Origin: Sediminibacterium sp.
GTDB lineage: Bacteria > Bacteroidota > Bacteroidia > Chitinophagales > Chitinophagaceae
Direction: 5' to 3'
DNA: 64,000 nucleotides
Assembly: GCA_017537025.1 (NCBI GenBank)
Contig: JAFWCB010000002.1
Coordinates: 124,001-188,000 of the forward strand
The notes under the pieces were generated by a model. The model worked only from the letters and a program-made list of their open reading frames with translations, searched no databases and had not been told where the DNA came from. The translations under genes were made by a program, and so were the position numbers. This document shows positions 1 through 10,200 of this stretch, piece by piece. The stretch's first letter is position 1. Every line of letters starts with the position of its first letter.

Positions 1-714
1 CAAACGTTAAAAGTTGGGGCTTTAGGAACGCATAATTGTTTAGGGCTAGCAAAAGAAAAGAAGGCACGTATGCTAGTTGCTTCTACCAGTGAGGTATATG
101 GGGATCCGATGGTGCACCCGCAAACAGAAGAATATTGGGGTAATGTAAATCCTGTTGGTCCGCGTGGTGTATATGATGAGGCGAAGCGTTTTATGGAATC
201 TATTACACGTGCTTACTATACTTTTCATGGAGTTGAAACAAGAATTGTACGAATATTCAATACCTATGGTCCTCGTATGCGCCTTAATGATGGTAGAGCA
301 TTACCTGCTTTTATCGGACAGGCACTACGCGGTGAAGATCTTACCGTATTTGGTGATGGTAGCCAAACCCGGTCTTTCTGTTATGTAGATGACTTGATCG
401 AAGGCATATATCGCTTATTGTTAAGCGATTATACAATGCCGGTAAACATCGGTAACCCGAATGAAATAACGCTAAAAGATTTTGCTGAAGAAGTATTGAA
501 ATTAACCGGCTCTTCTGTAAAAATCATTTACAAACCACTACCGGTAGATGATCCGAAACAACGCAGACCGGATATTACCAAGGCCAAAGAAATATTGGGT
601 TGGGAACCCAAGATAGATAGGGCAGAAGGATTGAAAAAGACATATGAATATTTCAAATCTTTGCCCAAAGAAGAATGGAGTAAACAGCCTAAAGAATTTA
701 ATTCGAATCAATAA
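1..714 (+). CDS. NAD-dependent epimerase, UDP-glucuronate decarboxylase-like (5' partial)
   Basis: The frame is open from base 1, so the gene begins upstream of the window; the first visible ATG at 70 is internal. The visible part is the C-terminal two thirds of an extended short-chain dehydrogenase. It shows the STSEVYGDP segment, the catalytic YDEAK (YxxxK) and the [10 protein letters not shown] and YVDDL segments typical of UDP-glucuronate decarboxylases, which convert UDP-glucuronate to UDP-xylose in the cytoplasm. A dTDP-glucose dehydratase or another UDP-sugar epimerase is less likely, but the N-terminal NAD site is out of view. The next gene, also a nucleotide-sugar enzyme, starts three bases after the stop, so both probably belong to one surface-polysaccharide operon. 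Confidence 0.88.
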   Translation, partial: QTLKVGALGTHNCLGLAKEKKARMLVASTSEVYGDPMVHPQTEEYWGNVNPVGPRGVYDEAKRFMESITRAYYTFHGVETRIVRIFNTYGPRMRLNDGRALPAFIGQALRGEDLTVFGDGSQTRSFCYVDDLIEGIYRLLLSDYTMPVNIGNPNEITLKDFAEEVLKLTGSSVKIIYKPLPVDDPKQRRPDITKAKEILGWEPKIDRAEGLKKTYEYFKSLPKEEWSKQPKEFNSNQ

Positions 715-717
715 TTT

Positions 718-1605
718 ATGAAGCCACTTGTTGTAGTCACCGGCGTAAACGGACAGTTGGGGTGGGAATTGCAGCAGTTGGCTCCTGCAATTAATTCTTT
801 TGATTTTCTTTTTACGAACAGAGACCTGCTCGATTTGGAAGATTTAGATTCGATTCCATTTTTTTTCGAAAAGTATAAGCCTAGTTATTTTATTAATTGT
901 GCTGCTTATACCGCTGTTGATAAAGCAGAAACCGAAAAAGCTAGGGCATTCCATATTAATGCACTGAGTGTGAGTGAGATAGCAAAACAATGCGCTTTAT
1001 TGGATATCCCATTTATTACTATTTCTACAGATTATGTATTTAATGGTAATGGAGCTGATGGTAACTCCCAATCCCCTTATGTACCAGATTCTACCATAGA
1101 TCCAATTAATTATTATGGTTACTCAAAAGCAGAGGGCGAATCTTTTGCGAGAAAAAATCATACAAAAACAATCATAGTTCGTACATCTTGGGTGTATAGT
1201 AGTCATGGTAATAATTTCGTAAAAACCATGTTACGGTTAATGAAACAAAGGTCGGAAATTAGTGTGGTTGCCGATCAGTTTGGCTCACCTACTTATGCAG
1301 GGGATCTAGCCAGCGCCTTGCTAGAAATGGTTGCGGCATTAGAAGCGGGTAATACTCATTATGGCACCTATCATTATAGTAATACTGGTATTATAAGCTG
1401 GTATGAGTTTGCGGAAGCCATTAGAGCAGAGGCAAAGCTGCCATGTATTATAAAACCAATTTCCACAAATGAATACCCTACCCCGGCTAAACGCCCTGCC
1501 TATTCTGCCATGGACTCTTCCGCAATCAGTACTGATTTTAATATTCAATTGCACGATTGGAAAGAAAGCCTGAAAAAATGTCTGCTGAATAATACGATAT
1601 TATAA
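718..1605 (+). CDS. rfbD: dTDP-4-dehydrorhamnose reductase family protein (RmlD-like)
   Basis: A 295-residue Rossmann-fold reductase of normal family length. The N-terminus has the nucleotide-binding GVNGQLG motif (residues 9-15), then STDYVFNG and the catalytic YYGYSKAEGE (YxxxK). RmlD reduces dTDP-4-keto-rhamnose with NAD(P)H in the last step of dTDP-L-rhamnose synthesis. The ATG follows the preceding epimerase gene by three bases, so the two are probably co-transcribed. The family assignment is firm. Exact substrate is less certain because rmlA, rmlB and rmlC are not in view. Confidence 0.88.
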   Translation: MKPLVVVTGVNGQLGWELQQLAPAINSFDFLFTNRDLLDLEDLDSIPFFFEKYKPSYFINCAAYTAVDKAETEKARAFHINALSVSEIAKQCALLDIPFITISTDYVFNGNGADGNSQSPYVPDSTIDPINYYGYSKAEGESFARKNHTKTIIVRTSWVYSSHGNNFVKTMLRLMKQRSEISVVADQFGSPTYAGDLASALLEMVAALEAGNTHYGTYHYSNTGIISWYEFAEAIRAEAKLPCIIKPISTNEYPTPAKRPAYSAMDSSAISTDFNIQLHDWKESLKKCLLNNTIL

Positions 1606-1647
1606 CTAATCTTTTTATTCTTAATTTTCGTATTTAAGTTTAGCGCA

Positions 1648-2691
1648 ATGATTACAGGTATACAACAGATAGGCATTGGAGTTCAGGATGCTTATAAAGC
1701 AAGTTTGCTTTATAGGGATGATTTTGGCATGGAAGTGAAAATTTTTGATGATAAAGCCTCTGCTCGTTTAATGACGAGATATACCGGTAATGAAATACAT
1801 GATCGTCATGCTATTCTTTCACTAAACATGGCCGGTGGTGGAGGCTTTGAAATATGGCAGTATATCAGTCGGCAACCTATTTTACAGCCTCAAGACATTC
1901 ACCCGGGGGATACAGGAATTTTTGCCGTTAAAATCAAAAGTCGAAATATCAAGGAAGCTTATCAATATTTTGAGAAGAGAGATTGCTTATTCTTATCAAC
2001 ATTATATCGAACTCCGGATAACCGATATCAGTTTTGGGTAAAAGATCAGTTGAATAATTGGTTTACTATAACAGAAACAACTAACTGGTTTAAGAAAAAA
2101 CAAACACATTGTGGTGGAGTATTGGGTGCTGTTATCGGTGTTACTAATATGGAAAAATCACTTCACTTTTACAAGGAAATACTTGGTGTTAGTGAGGAAG
2201 TGTATAACATAAATGACTTTGCAAATGATATACCCGGATTATTGCCGGATCAGAAATGTCACCGTGTTTTATTAAGGAAAAAAGCCGGTAATATCGGTGC
2301 TTTTAGTGAGTTATTGGGGGATATAGAAATAGAATTGATACAAGTGCACAGCCATCAGAGCAAACATATTTTTGCAAACCGCTATTGGGGCGATTGTGGT
2401 TTTATTCACCTTTGCTTTGATGTTCATGATATGGAGCTTTTGAAAAAAAGAGCAGAAAAAGAGGGATATGTATTTACCGTAGACAGTAAAGGATCGTTTG
2501 ACATGGAAGATGCAGCAGGTCGTTTTTGTTATGTAGAAGATCCTGATGGAACATTGATTGAATTGGTTGAAACGCATAAAGTGCCAATCCTAAAAAAATA
2601 TGGCTTATTCCTCAATCTTAAAAACAGAAAGAAGAACACTCCCTTGCCTGCATGGATGATTAATCTGTTAGGCTTAAGTAAAATAAAATAG
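1648..2691 (+). CDS. two-domain VOC (glyoxalase/dioxygenase superfamily) protein
   Basis: A 347-residue protein made of two vicinal-oxygen-chelate modules. The first runs from about residue 3 to 135 and starts with IQQIGIGVQD. The second, from about 150 to 310, starts with VIGVTNMEKSLHFYKEILG and ends with DPDGTLIELVE, the usual C-terminal metal-ligand strand. The fold covers glyoxalases, dioxygenases and resistance proteins; the sequence does not fix the reaction. It lies 42 bases after the RmlD-like gene, and its 3' end converges with the radical SAM gene 25 bases away. I cannot assign a substrate. Confidence 0.75.
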   Translation: MITGIQQIGIGVQDAYKASLLYRDDFGMEVKIFDDKASARLMTRYTGNEIHDRHAILSLNMAGGGGFEIWQYISRQPILQPQDIHPGDTGIFAVKIKSRNIKEAYQYFEKRDCLFLSTLYRTPDNRYQFWVKDQLNNWFTITETTNWFKKKQTHCGGVLGAVIGVTNMEKSLHFYKEILGVSEEVYNINDFANDIPGLLPDQKCHRVLLRKKAGNIGAFSELLGDIEIELIQVHSHQSKHIFANRYWGDCGFIHLCFDVHDMELLKKRAEKEGYVFTVDSKGSFDMEDAAGRFCYVEDPDGTLIELVETHKVPILKKYGLFLNLKNRKKNTPLPAWMINLLGLSKIK

Positions 2692-2715
2692 TCTTTTCTA
2701 CGACAGTAATCTTAC

Positions 2716-3663
2716 TTACTTTTCTATTTGTTCTGTTAATGGTTCAAGTGTTTCAGGATGTAGGTTTTTTATAAAAAATAAATCGCAGTAACTGCAAATA
2801 TTTTGGAGTACTTCGGTATCTTTTATGGCTTGCGCCTCAGTAATACCGATATGTTCACCCATTTTTAATGGGTTACCTGTATTTAGTACCTGAAATACTT
2901 TATTCTTAGAAATGCGAAGTAATACATCTGCTAATTTTTCTTTTCTCATATCACCTAATGGGAATTTAGTTCCGGGACAACAGGGGTTTAAAGCCCAGAG
3001 TTGGATGCTTACTTCCTGTATCACGTCGGTATAACCTCCTAAAAAATTTCTTGCACCGGATTGTATGGCACAAAAATTATGGGAAGGATCTTTCATCCAA
3101 ATATCATTCTCCATAGCTCTACCTCTCGCCCAATTACCCCCAAGCCACATTTCTTCGTTAGCGCCAAAATAGGAGTAGGTTCTCCAAGATGGATCGATCT
3201 CATTTTTCTTTTTACCTATTGTCATATATGGCATCGCATCTATCATGCCTCTCGAGTCAAATAATTTTTTAAGGCTGTCTAATTTTGCACCCGCATGTTT
3301 ATGAAAACGATCAAGGCTGGCGATACTGATTCCTTTCACTCCTTTTTCCAGTAAAGTGTCTAGGATTTTTTCTGTCATTAAATCACCATTGGTTTGTAAG
3401 GTAATTTTTTGTTCTGCACCATACTTTTCTCTTAGTGTATCTAAAATGAGATAGAGTTGTTTTTTTTCTGCTAGAGGTTCTCCGCCACTTAAAATTATTT
3501 TATCAATCTTATCAGGTAAGTTGCTAATGATACTCAAGCATTCCGCATCTGTCATACGGGTACCCTGCGGGCCACTACTATTATAGCAATGAGCACACTT
3601 ATCGTTACATAATTGGGTAAATACCCAATAAATAGTTTCGCAATGATTAAAATCTGTTTTCAT
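2716..3663 (-). CDS. radical SAM protein with C-terminal auxiliary cysteines
   Basis: A 315-residue radical SAM enzyme. Cys19, Cys23 and Cys26 form the CxxxCxxC motif that binds the catalytic 4Fe-4S cluster, and LSGGEPL near residue 60 is the SAM-binding GGEP motif. The C-terminal third adds a Cys-Cys pair (NPCCPG) and a late CSYC motif, resembling a twitch/SPASM auxiliary cluster region. It is the last gene of the minus-strand import operon, 10 bases after the ABC ATPase, so it may modify or use the imported compound. SPASM-like enzymes often act on peptides, but no precursor peptide was recognised here. Substrate unknown. Confidence 0.85.
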   Translation of the reverse strand: MKTDFNHCETIYWVFTQLCNDKCAHCYNSSGPQGTRMTDAECLSIISNLPDKIDKIILSGGEPLAEKKQLYLILDTLREKYGAEQKITLQTNGDLMTEKILDTLLEKGVKGISIASLDRFHKHAGAKLDSLKKLFDSRGMIDAMPYMTIGKKKNEIDPSWRTYSYFGANEEMWLGGNWARGRAMENDIWMKDPSHNFCAIQSGARNFLGGYTDVIQEVSIQLWALNPCCPGTKFPLGDMRKEKLADVLLRISKNKVFQVLNTGNPLKMGEHIGITEAQAIKDTEVLQNICSYCDLFFIKNLHPETLEPLTEQIEK

Positions 3664-3673
3664 TAATTTTGAT

Positions 3674-4390
3674 TTATATATTATTCCAAAATGAAATTTC
3701 TTTTTTGGCGCCCGTTATTTCATCATTCATAAAATCTTGTTTGCTATCATAAACCTTTAATTTACCATCTTGCAGGTACGTCATTCTATCGCCCATAAGC
3801 AGTGCTTCTTTTATATCGTGTGTCACAAATAAAGCTGTGATATGAAAGTCTATGGCTACTTTTTTGTACAAGTCCTGCATCTGACTCCTGGTTTCTGTAT
3901 CTAAATTGCTGAATGGTTCATCCAGTAAAATCAAAGGTGGATTAATGATGAGCGCTCTTCCAAATGCAACTCTTTGTTTTTGCCCTCCTGATATTTGATG
4001 AGGCATTTTTTTACTATGGTCTGTGAGGCCAAGCCGCTCAAGCATTACGGATACTTGTTGGGTAATTACCTTTTTTTCAATTTTTTTTATGCGGAGCCCA
4101 AAAGCAATATTTTCAAAGACATTCAAATTGGGAAATAACAGGGCTTCCTGAAATAGATAAACAATATTTCTTTCATGGGGCTCTTGCTTAGATATATCGA
4201 TACCTTTTACAAGAATACTTCCTTCATCGGGCTTTTCTATCCCTGCTATTATTTTAAGTAAGGTAGATTTACCACATCCGCTTTTGCCAAGAATACTTAA
4301 GGTTTCATACATGTCTACTTTCAATGATATATCAGACAGCACGGGCTTCCCCGAAAAACATTTAGTAATATGATTTATTTCAATAAGCAT
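3674..4390 (-). CDS. ABC transporter ATP-binding protein
   Basis: A 238-residue ATPase subunit. It has Walker A GKSGCGKST (residues 35-43), a Q-loop (LFQE), the signature ISGGQKQR, Walker B LILLDEP and the switch histidine in FVTHD. It powers import through the two permeases encoded just upstream; its ATG overlaps the stop of the second permease (TAATG). Length and motifs match importers of the sulfate/thiamine/YnjD type, and the partner binding protein points to the YnjBCD group (COG4134-4136). Substrate not known. Confidence 0.9.
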   Translation of the reverse strand: MLIEINHITKCFSGKPVLSDISLKVDMYETLSILGKSGCGKSTLLKIIAGIEKPDEGSILVKGIDISKQEPHERNIVYLFQEALLFPNLNVFENIAFGLRIKKIEKKVITQQVSVMLERLGLTDHSKKMPHQISGGQKQRVAFGRALIINPPLILLDEPFSNLDTETRSQMQDLYKKVAIDFHITALFVTHDIKEALLMGDRMTYLQDGKLKVYDSKQDFMNDEITGAKKEISFWNNI

Positions 4391-5163
4391 TAATAAAGGC
4401 GTTTTAGGAATATACTTTTATTGATCCATAATAATAAAACCGGCGGCATAATAAGTAAGCAACAACTGAGTGCTGCATAAAATATATTAGCTTCGATAAG
4501 AAACTGGTATACCTTGATGGGTAAGGTTTGTATTTTGCCATATCCGATTACACTAGTAAGTCCATACTCAAACCAAGAAATAAGAAAACACTGGAAAAAA
4601 CAAATCAATAATAGTGGTTTTGCTAGAGGAATAAGTACTTTAGTTAGTGCAAGCATGTTAGTGCCTCCCAGGGTGTTTACAATATCGGCAAATGCTTTTA
4701 CTCGTTGGTTCCAAAACCCCGAGAAAAAAATGATACTATAAGGTATAGCAACAATGAGTTGTGCTATCATTACGCCTGATACGGTTCCGGCAAGACTCAG
4801 CTTAATAAAATAAAATTTCAGGCATAGGGCTAATATCACAGGGGATAATACAAAAGGCAGATAGGCAAGAAATAATAATTGACGCCGGAAGTTATGATAA
4901 GCAATAGTTTTGCTTATAAAAAAACCAATGGTTGTTGCTGTGCATGCAACTATTAGTGCAATGAGTAACGATAGTAAAAGACTGTGGCGAATATCATTGC
5001 CCCCTGAAAATAGATCCTGCCAGGCTATAGGTGAAAAATGATCAGCTAGTATTGCAGGAAATGCCCAGTTCTTTGAAAATGATAATGCAAAAAGTATGAG
5101 TATTGGTATAATACAAATTACTATCATGAAGGCATGAAAAAGTAGAGAAAATTTAATGCGCAT
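4390..5163 (-). CDS. ABC transporter permease (second subunit)
   Basis: A 257-residue integral membrane protein with about six hydrophobic segments and a BPD_transp_1 coupling region in the middle (LGGTNMLALTKVLIPLAKP, the EAA-like loop). It overlaps the upstream permease by 11 bases and the ATPase gene by one base, so translation is probably coupled through the operon. In E. coli YnjC two such permeases are fused in one chain; here they are separate genes. The role is the inner-membrane channel for the ligand delivered by the YnjB-like lipoprotein. Confidence 0.87.
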   Translation of the reverse strand: MRIKFSLLFHAFMIVICIIPILILFALSFSKNWAFPAILADHFSPIAWQDLFSGGNDIRHSLLLSLLIALIVACTATTIGFFISKTIAYHNFRRQLLFLAYLPFVLSPVILALCLKFYFIKLSLAGTVSGVMIAQLIVAIPYSIIFFSGFWNQRVKAFADIVNTLGGTNMLALTKVLIPLAKPLLLICFFQCFLISWFEYGLTSVIGYGKIQTLPIKVYQFLIEANIFYAALSCCLLIMPPVLLLWINKSIFLKRLY

Positions 5164-6004
5164 ATGCTAGTTTTTTTTGTTTTAGGATTATTAAAATAAA
5201 AAACAAAACGAAAACGGTATATATAACAGTAACCACATAACCTTGAGGTATATCTAGCATATTAAACTTTTGTAATTTGCGAACAGCTAATACAGAAACC
5301 GATTCGGGGTAGGAGCGACCGAGTAGTACCGGTATTTCATAGGCTCCGAATATAAAGATGAAATAGAGAAGAATATTCGGTAAACTTTTTTGAATTAAAA
5401 TAGGTATAGCTACACGAAAAATTATTTGACGCTTACTGGCACCAAGTGACTCTGCAAGTTGAAAAAAAAGATTCAGGCGTTGTGTTTTAATAAGCCCTGT
5501 ATATAAAAGCAAAAAAAATGGGAATGATAGAAACCAATGTGTAAGTATAATACCTATACTATACGTATCGTTTGTTAAATCCGGGAATTGGTGTACAGCA
5601 TGTATAATACTGGTTTGATAAGCAACCCTAGAAACCACACCGCCTTTGGAAAGAAATTGAAAAAAGAAAAATGCAGCCACAATAGGGGGGAATGCAAGCG
5701 GTAAGTTTATAAGATAGGAATAAAAACCCTTTTTAAGTGGTTGATAGTATCGCAATGATACTAGTAGAGCTGTTGTAACAGATAACAATAACGCAACTAC
5801 GGCAATGGAAGTGCTATAAAGAAATGAAATACAAATTGAATTATCTGCAAACGCCTCTCTCCAGTATTGCCAAGTAAATCCTTGGTTTAATGCCCCAACC
5901 ACACCAAAGCTGTATAGCAGCGCATAGCCTAAACCTGCCATTACTGGGATAATTGCAAAAATAAATAGGAGCGCTAATGATAATATGTTAGTGTTATTTT
6001 TCAA
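5153..6004 (-). CDS. ABC transporter permease (first subunit)
   Basis: A 283-residue membrane protein with about six transmembrane segments and an EAA-type loop (ESLGASKRQIIFRVAIP) that docks to the ATPase. The start is a TTG at 6004, 11 bases inside the binding-protein gene. It is preferred because the first membrane segment begins a few residues later and the next in-frame ATG would remove much of it. A non-ATG start inside the upstream gene fits translational coupling. It pairs with the downstream permease as a heterodimer. Confidence 0.85.
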   Translation of the reverse strand: MKNNTNILSLALLFIFAIIPVMAGLGYALLYSFGVVGALNQGFTWQYWREAFADNSICISFLYSTSIAVVALLLSVTTALLVSLRYYQPLKKGFYSYLINLPLAFPPIVAAFFFFQFLSKGGVVSRVAYQTSIIHAVHQFPDLTNDTYSIGIILTHWFLSFPFFLLLYTGLIKTQRLNLFFQLAESLGASKRQIIFRVAIPILIQKSLPNILLYFIFIFGAYEIPVLLGRSYPESVSVLAVRKLQKFNMLDIPQGYVVTVIYTVFVLFFILIILKQKKLAYAH

Positions 6005-7205
6005 TCACCTTTTTTCTAAAATCCTCAAAAACCTTTATCATATATTCCGGTGCCAGTTCTTTTATGGCATTTAATTTAATGTACGTCGGATCAAGACCAT
6101 ATTTCCTTTTGGGTAATGCTACAAATTGATCCTGCCACTGTTTCTCCAATTTGTCGACAGCCAAAACAGTTCTACTGCCCCACAATCTGATATCGTTCTT
6201 TTTTATCTGCGCCTCTGGCGAGATTAAAAAATTGCATACTACCATGGCTGCTTCTTTACTACCGCTATTAGCTGTGATGCCAACATAATGAGTATTTTGA
6301 ATGGAGCCCGACTGTAAAATATATGCTTTAGAAGTTGCTGCAAAAACACCCTCACTTACTTTGTTATCAATATCGGCATCATTAAAGCTCATTGTAAAAG
6401 CTAACTCCCCATTACTATACATTTTAGATACATCAGAAATACTTGACGGAAATGTTTCGCCTTTTTTCCAAAAATATTTTTTATTCGCATTAATCCAATC
6501 CCAGAGTTTAGGGGCATACAGGTTGTATTTTTTTTCATCGAAGGCATTATCAAGGGTGTTCATCCCACCTGCTAATTCCACTAACCAAGATTTTAATAAA
6601 GTCATACCGGAAAAATCGTTTGAAAAAGTAAATTTCCCGGGATTGGCTTTCCACCATTTTTCAAACTGCGCCATCGTAACGGGAGGGACAATTACTTTAC
6701 TGCTATCATAAATTAAATAATAAAAAGATTGACCCCAGGGTGTTTCATAACCTTTAACTTCTTGCTGAAAATCGTACTTTATGATTGGGTTTTCGATATC
6801 CACGTATTTAAAATTAGGTAGTTTGTTTGTATACGGACCATACAACCCATCAATCTGACGAAGCTGAAAAAAAGTTTCACCGTTGATCCAGCATAAATCT
6901 ATCTCACTTTTTTGCTTTCCTGCCTCCTTCTCACTCATTATATTGCTAACAATTTCTTTCCCTTGTCCGGGTACAATAGTTAATGTAATACTATATTTTT
7001 CTTTTACAGTGGGTACCACATATTCATTCATATATTTATTGACTTTTCTATCTCCTTGAAACATCATCATGGTAAGTGAAGCACCTTTTGCTTTCGCCTC
7101 AATTTCTTCCCAGCTAATCTTTAAAATATCGCTTTTCTCTTTTTGGGTATTGCATCCTAACAACAAAAAAATAAGACCTGCTGTAAGTAGTTTTATTTTG
7201 TGCAT
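5994..7205 (-). CDS. ABC transporter substrate-binding lipoprotein, YnjB-like
   Basis: A 403-residue periplasmic binding protein. The N-terminus is a lipoprotein signal ending LLLGC (Cys18), so it is probably membrane-anchored. The mature part has the extracellular-binding-protein layout; segments such as IDLCWINGETF and YGPYTNKLPN closely resemble the COG4134 (YnjB) family. That family's ligand is not established; thiamine or an organic anion has been suggested for relatives, but the sequence does not decide. It is preceded by the TonB receptor gene, with a long hairpin in the 65-base gap, and overlaps the first permease by 11 bases. Confidence 0.85.
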   Translation of the reverse strand: MHKIKLLTAGLIFLLLGCNTQKEKSDILKISWEEIEAKAKGASLTMMMFQGDRKVNKYMNEYVVPTVKEKYSITLTIVPGQGKEIVSNIMSEKEAGKQKSEIDLCWINGETFFQLRQIDGLYGPYTNKLPNFKYVDIENPIIKYDFQQEVKGYETPWGQSFYYLIYDSSKVIVPPVTMAQFEKWWKANPGKFTFSNDFSGMTLLKSWLVELAGGMNTLDNAFDEKKYNLYAPKLWDWINANKKYFWKKGETFPSSISDVSKMYSNGELAFTMSFNDADIDNKVSEGVFAATSKAYILQSGSIQNTHYVGITANSGSKEAAMVVCNFLISPEAQIKKNDIRLWGSRTVLAVDKLEKQWQDQFVALPKRKYGLDPTYIKLNAIKELAPEYMIKVFEDFRKKVIEK

Positions 7206-7218
7206 AGTAATTATATGA

Positions 7219-7259
7219 TATCACTACAAACACCTTTTGGAAAGATGCTTGTAGTGATA
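7219..7259 (-). promoter_or_regulatory. intercistronic stem-loop between TonB receptor and binding-protein genes
   Basis: An 11-bp perfect outer stem (TATCACTACAA / TTGTAGTGATA) continues inward through CA/TG and CTTT/AAAG pairs, giving about 17 pairs with two mismatches and a 3-base loop. It lies between the receptor stop codon and the lipoprotein start. No T-tract follows on the minus strand, so it does not look like an intrinsic terminator. It may be an mRNA-stability or processing element that sets receptor and transporter levels separately. Confidence 0.6.
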
Positions 7260-7270
7260 ATTATTTTAGT

Positions 7271-10200
7271 TTACCAAATGTAACGTAGTCCAAATTGAAA
7301 TTGACGGGGTGGTGCTGATCCTCTTTTCGTTATAGTATTGCTACTGGGTGAACCAATTTGAACTGTATTATTAGCTGCACGGCCGGTAGCATACCCGGAT
7401 AGATTTTCTGTATTTAGTACATTGTACACATCCGCAGAAATTTCTATGCAAGGTTTACCTTTAATTTTCATGATGTACTTAGCACTGAAATCAAAAGTAG
7501 TTGATGATGGTAAACGACCACCGCCATTTCTTCTTTGTCCGGGCTGATAGTCGGCTGGGCCGGCACCATTATAGCTTAATTCGCCATTTCCATTCAAATC
7601 AGTTACGCCGCCATATTTGGTAGCATCTGCATAATAAGTAATTGGCTGACCACTTTGAAAGAGAATAGTAGGTGTTAGCGTGAAATTACTCTTCACATAC
7701 CAGGTCACTAAACCACTGAGTACATGTGTACGGTCGTTGTCTCCGTAACCATATTCTAAATCATAATTATTATCGTCATTCGCTCTCACATTAATACCTT
7801 CAGTATCTGTTTTATAACTGCTAAGTGTATAAACAAAGCGATATGCAATATTATCGGTAGTGCCTTTGCTTTTTGCTAACGACATACTAATGGCTTTGTA
7901 TCTGCCTATACCTTTTGTTTCAGTCATGAATACATCTCTTGCTATACCGCTGTAATTGTTGCCTCCAATCGATGCCTGGAACTGGCCATTTACGGTAGTA
8001 ATAGGTACCGGGCGGGTTAAATTTGCTGCAGCCGTACTTCTAGGCACAGCTGTTGCTGGATCGTTAAGCGGGTATGGAGCAGGTGCATTCAAATTTGTGA
8101 TTCTGAATAAATTATTGGTATTAACCAAAGTACCATTTATTTCGAAAGCAAGATATTCAGATATTTTTCTCTGGTAGCCTAAGGTAAATTGGCTGCTATA
8201 TGGGTTTTGATATCCATCCGGATTTTTGATGCGAAAATTAGCAGCAGATTGAGTGGCTCTATTGCCCTGTGCTTGCTCTGAACTTGGTCCTTGTAAATAG
8301 GGAGGTGCAGATCCCATATCATAAAAAGCACGAAGGTTACCCGGGTGCGTTATTCTATCAAGGTCGGCATTGGGGTTTAATTTGCCGAGGCGTTGTAATT
8401 CTTTCAGCTCTAATTTAAAATTATCGGAATTATTGCTAAACTGAAGGTTATCACTGGTTACAGAGTATTTTATTTTATCATAAAATAATCCCCAACCACC
8501 TCTGATAATATTATTATCGTCGATTTTATAATTAAAGCTAAGGCGAGGCCCAATATTATCCCAATCGCCTTTTGTTCCTCCAGCCTTAGAAAGATTGTCA
8601 TAATCGAAACGTACCCCAATGCTTACGTTTAATTTTTTGGTTACCTCAATATTATCTTCTGCATATACGTTAAATACATTCTGCGTTGTACCAAAGATTT
8701 TTTTATCTAAATCTACTTGATAGTTAATTACCTGAACATTACTAGGTATATTTTCAATATCTAATTTGCTACCAATATTTTGCGCTTTTATGGCATCCAT
8801 CTGTGCTTGTGTTAAGCGAACAGTATAAAAGCCATAAGCATTACCAGCACCCAATAATTTAAAGTTTGATGTAGTAAATTCTGCACCTGCCTTAAAAGTA
8901 TGCTTTCCGCTTACGTATTTAAACTTTTGTTGAAATTGATAGGTGTTTTCATGATCATCAAAAATATAGTTTTGAGGGCCTAAATTAGCGATTGCTATGC
9001 CTGTGGGATCTTGAACTGTTACACCGGGTTTACCAAAGAGGGGATTATCCCTGTAGTTCCATCTAAAATAGGATTTGAGGATATTGGTTTCCCCGCTTAA
9101 TTTATTACTTAACTTGTAGTCATTTTTAAATGCAATGATATAAGTACGATTTTTTTGGGTTGATCCTGCGGAGGGGAAAAGTATACCTCCTGTTAAACCA
9201 CCTGCTTGTACATCTATATCAAATTTACCGTAGTTAATTCTTAGGCTGGAGTGAAGATTTTTACTCCAATATTGATCTATTTTACCGGAAGCATAGCTAA
9301 AGTAATTATTTCCTCTCACCGTTTCATTAACGCCTAATTGTGGTGAGTTGAGGAGATTGTCTTTAATATCATTTGTTTGTTCAAAGTTGATATAATAAAA
9401 AGTTTTATCTTTTTTAATAGCTCCGCCAAGGCCTACACCAAGTTGTTGTCGTTGAAAGCCATCTTTTACCGGATTTCCGTATAAATCAAGCGCTGCAAAT
9501 GGCGACTTACTATCAATTATTTTACCCGGACGAGTCACATAAAATACTTCCCCGCTAAACTTATTACTACCACTTCTGGTGGTAACATTAACAATACCAT
9601 TGCTGGTATTGCCGTATTCTGCAGAATAATTATTCGTAAGAATATTAACGCTTTCAGTAAACCCAAATGGGGTATTAAATTTTACATTCCCTAAAAATCT
9701 TTCATTATTATCCATACCATCGATGAGATAGTTGGTGTAGATCGGGTTACCGCCGTTAATCGTAATTTGAGGTGCTTCATTATAGCCTAAGGTAGCGGAA
9801 GTAATATTGGGTAAGCGGATAAAACTTTTTGTAATATCTCTACCTTCAATCGGTAATTTTTCAATTTCGGTTTTAGTAATAAAAGATTGTACGGTTGCAT
9901 CTTTTCGATTGACGATTGGTTGCCTTCTGCTGTTTATAATTACCTCATCGAGTAAAGAAAGACGAAGAGGAGTTAGATACACAGAAAAAACCTGACCATT
10001 GTTTGGAATCGATATTTCTTCTTGATGGCTAAAATAGGAGGTAGACTCATCTATGCTTAACAGGAAATTATTGTTTTCTAAAGAAGTAAAACTAACTAGT
10101 CCCGCCGAATCAGTAGTTGCTTCTCTTGTTGTTTTTAATTTGATATCCTGTAACTTAACTGTTATGCCTGAAATAGGCTTTAGCGCTAAACCATTATAAA

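Noticed and set aside
6301-6711. 136-residue plus-strand open frame inside the binding-protein gene
   Set aside because: Shadow of the YnjB-like lipoprotein gene with no motif of its own.
7219-7259. Intercistronic hairpin as an intrinsic terminator
   Set aside because: No T-tract follows on the minus strand, and the operon continues with the binding-protein gene 14 bases further on.
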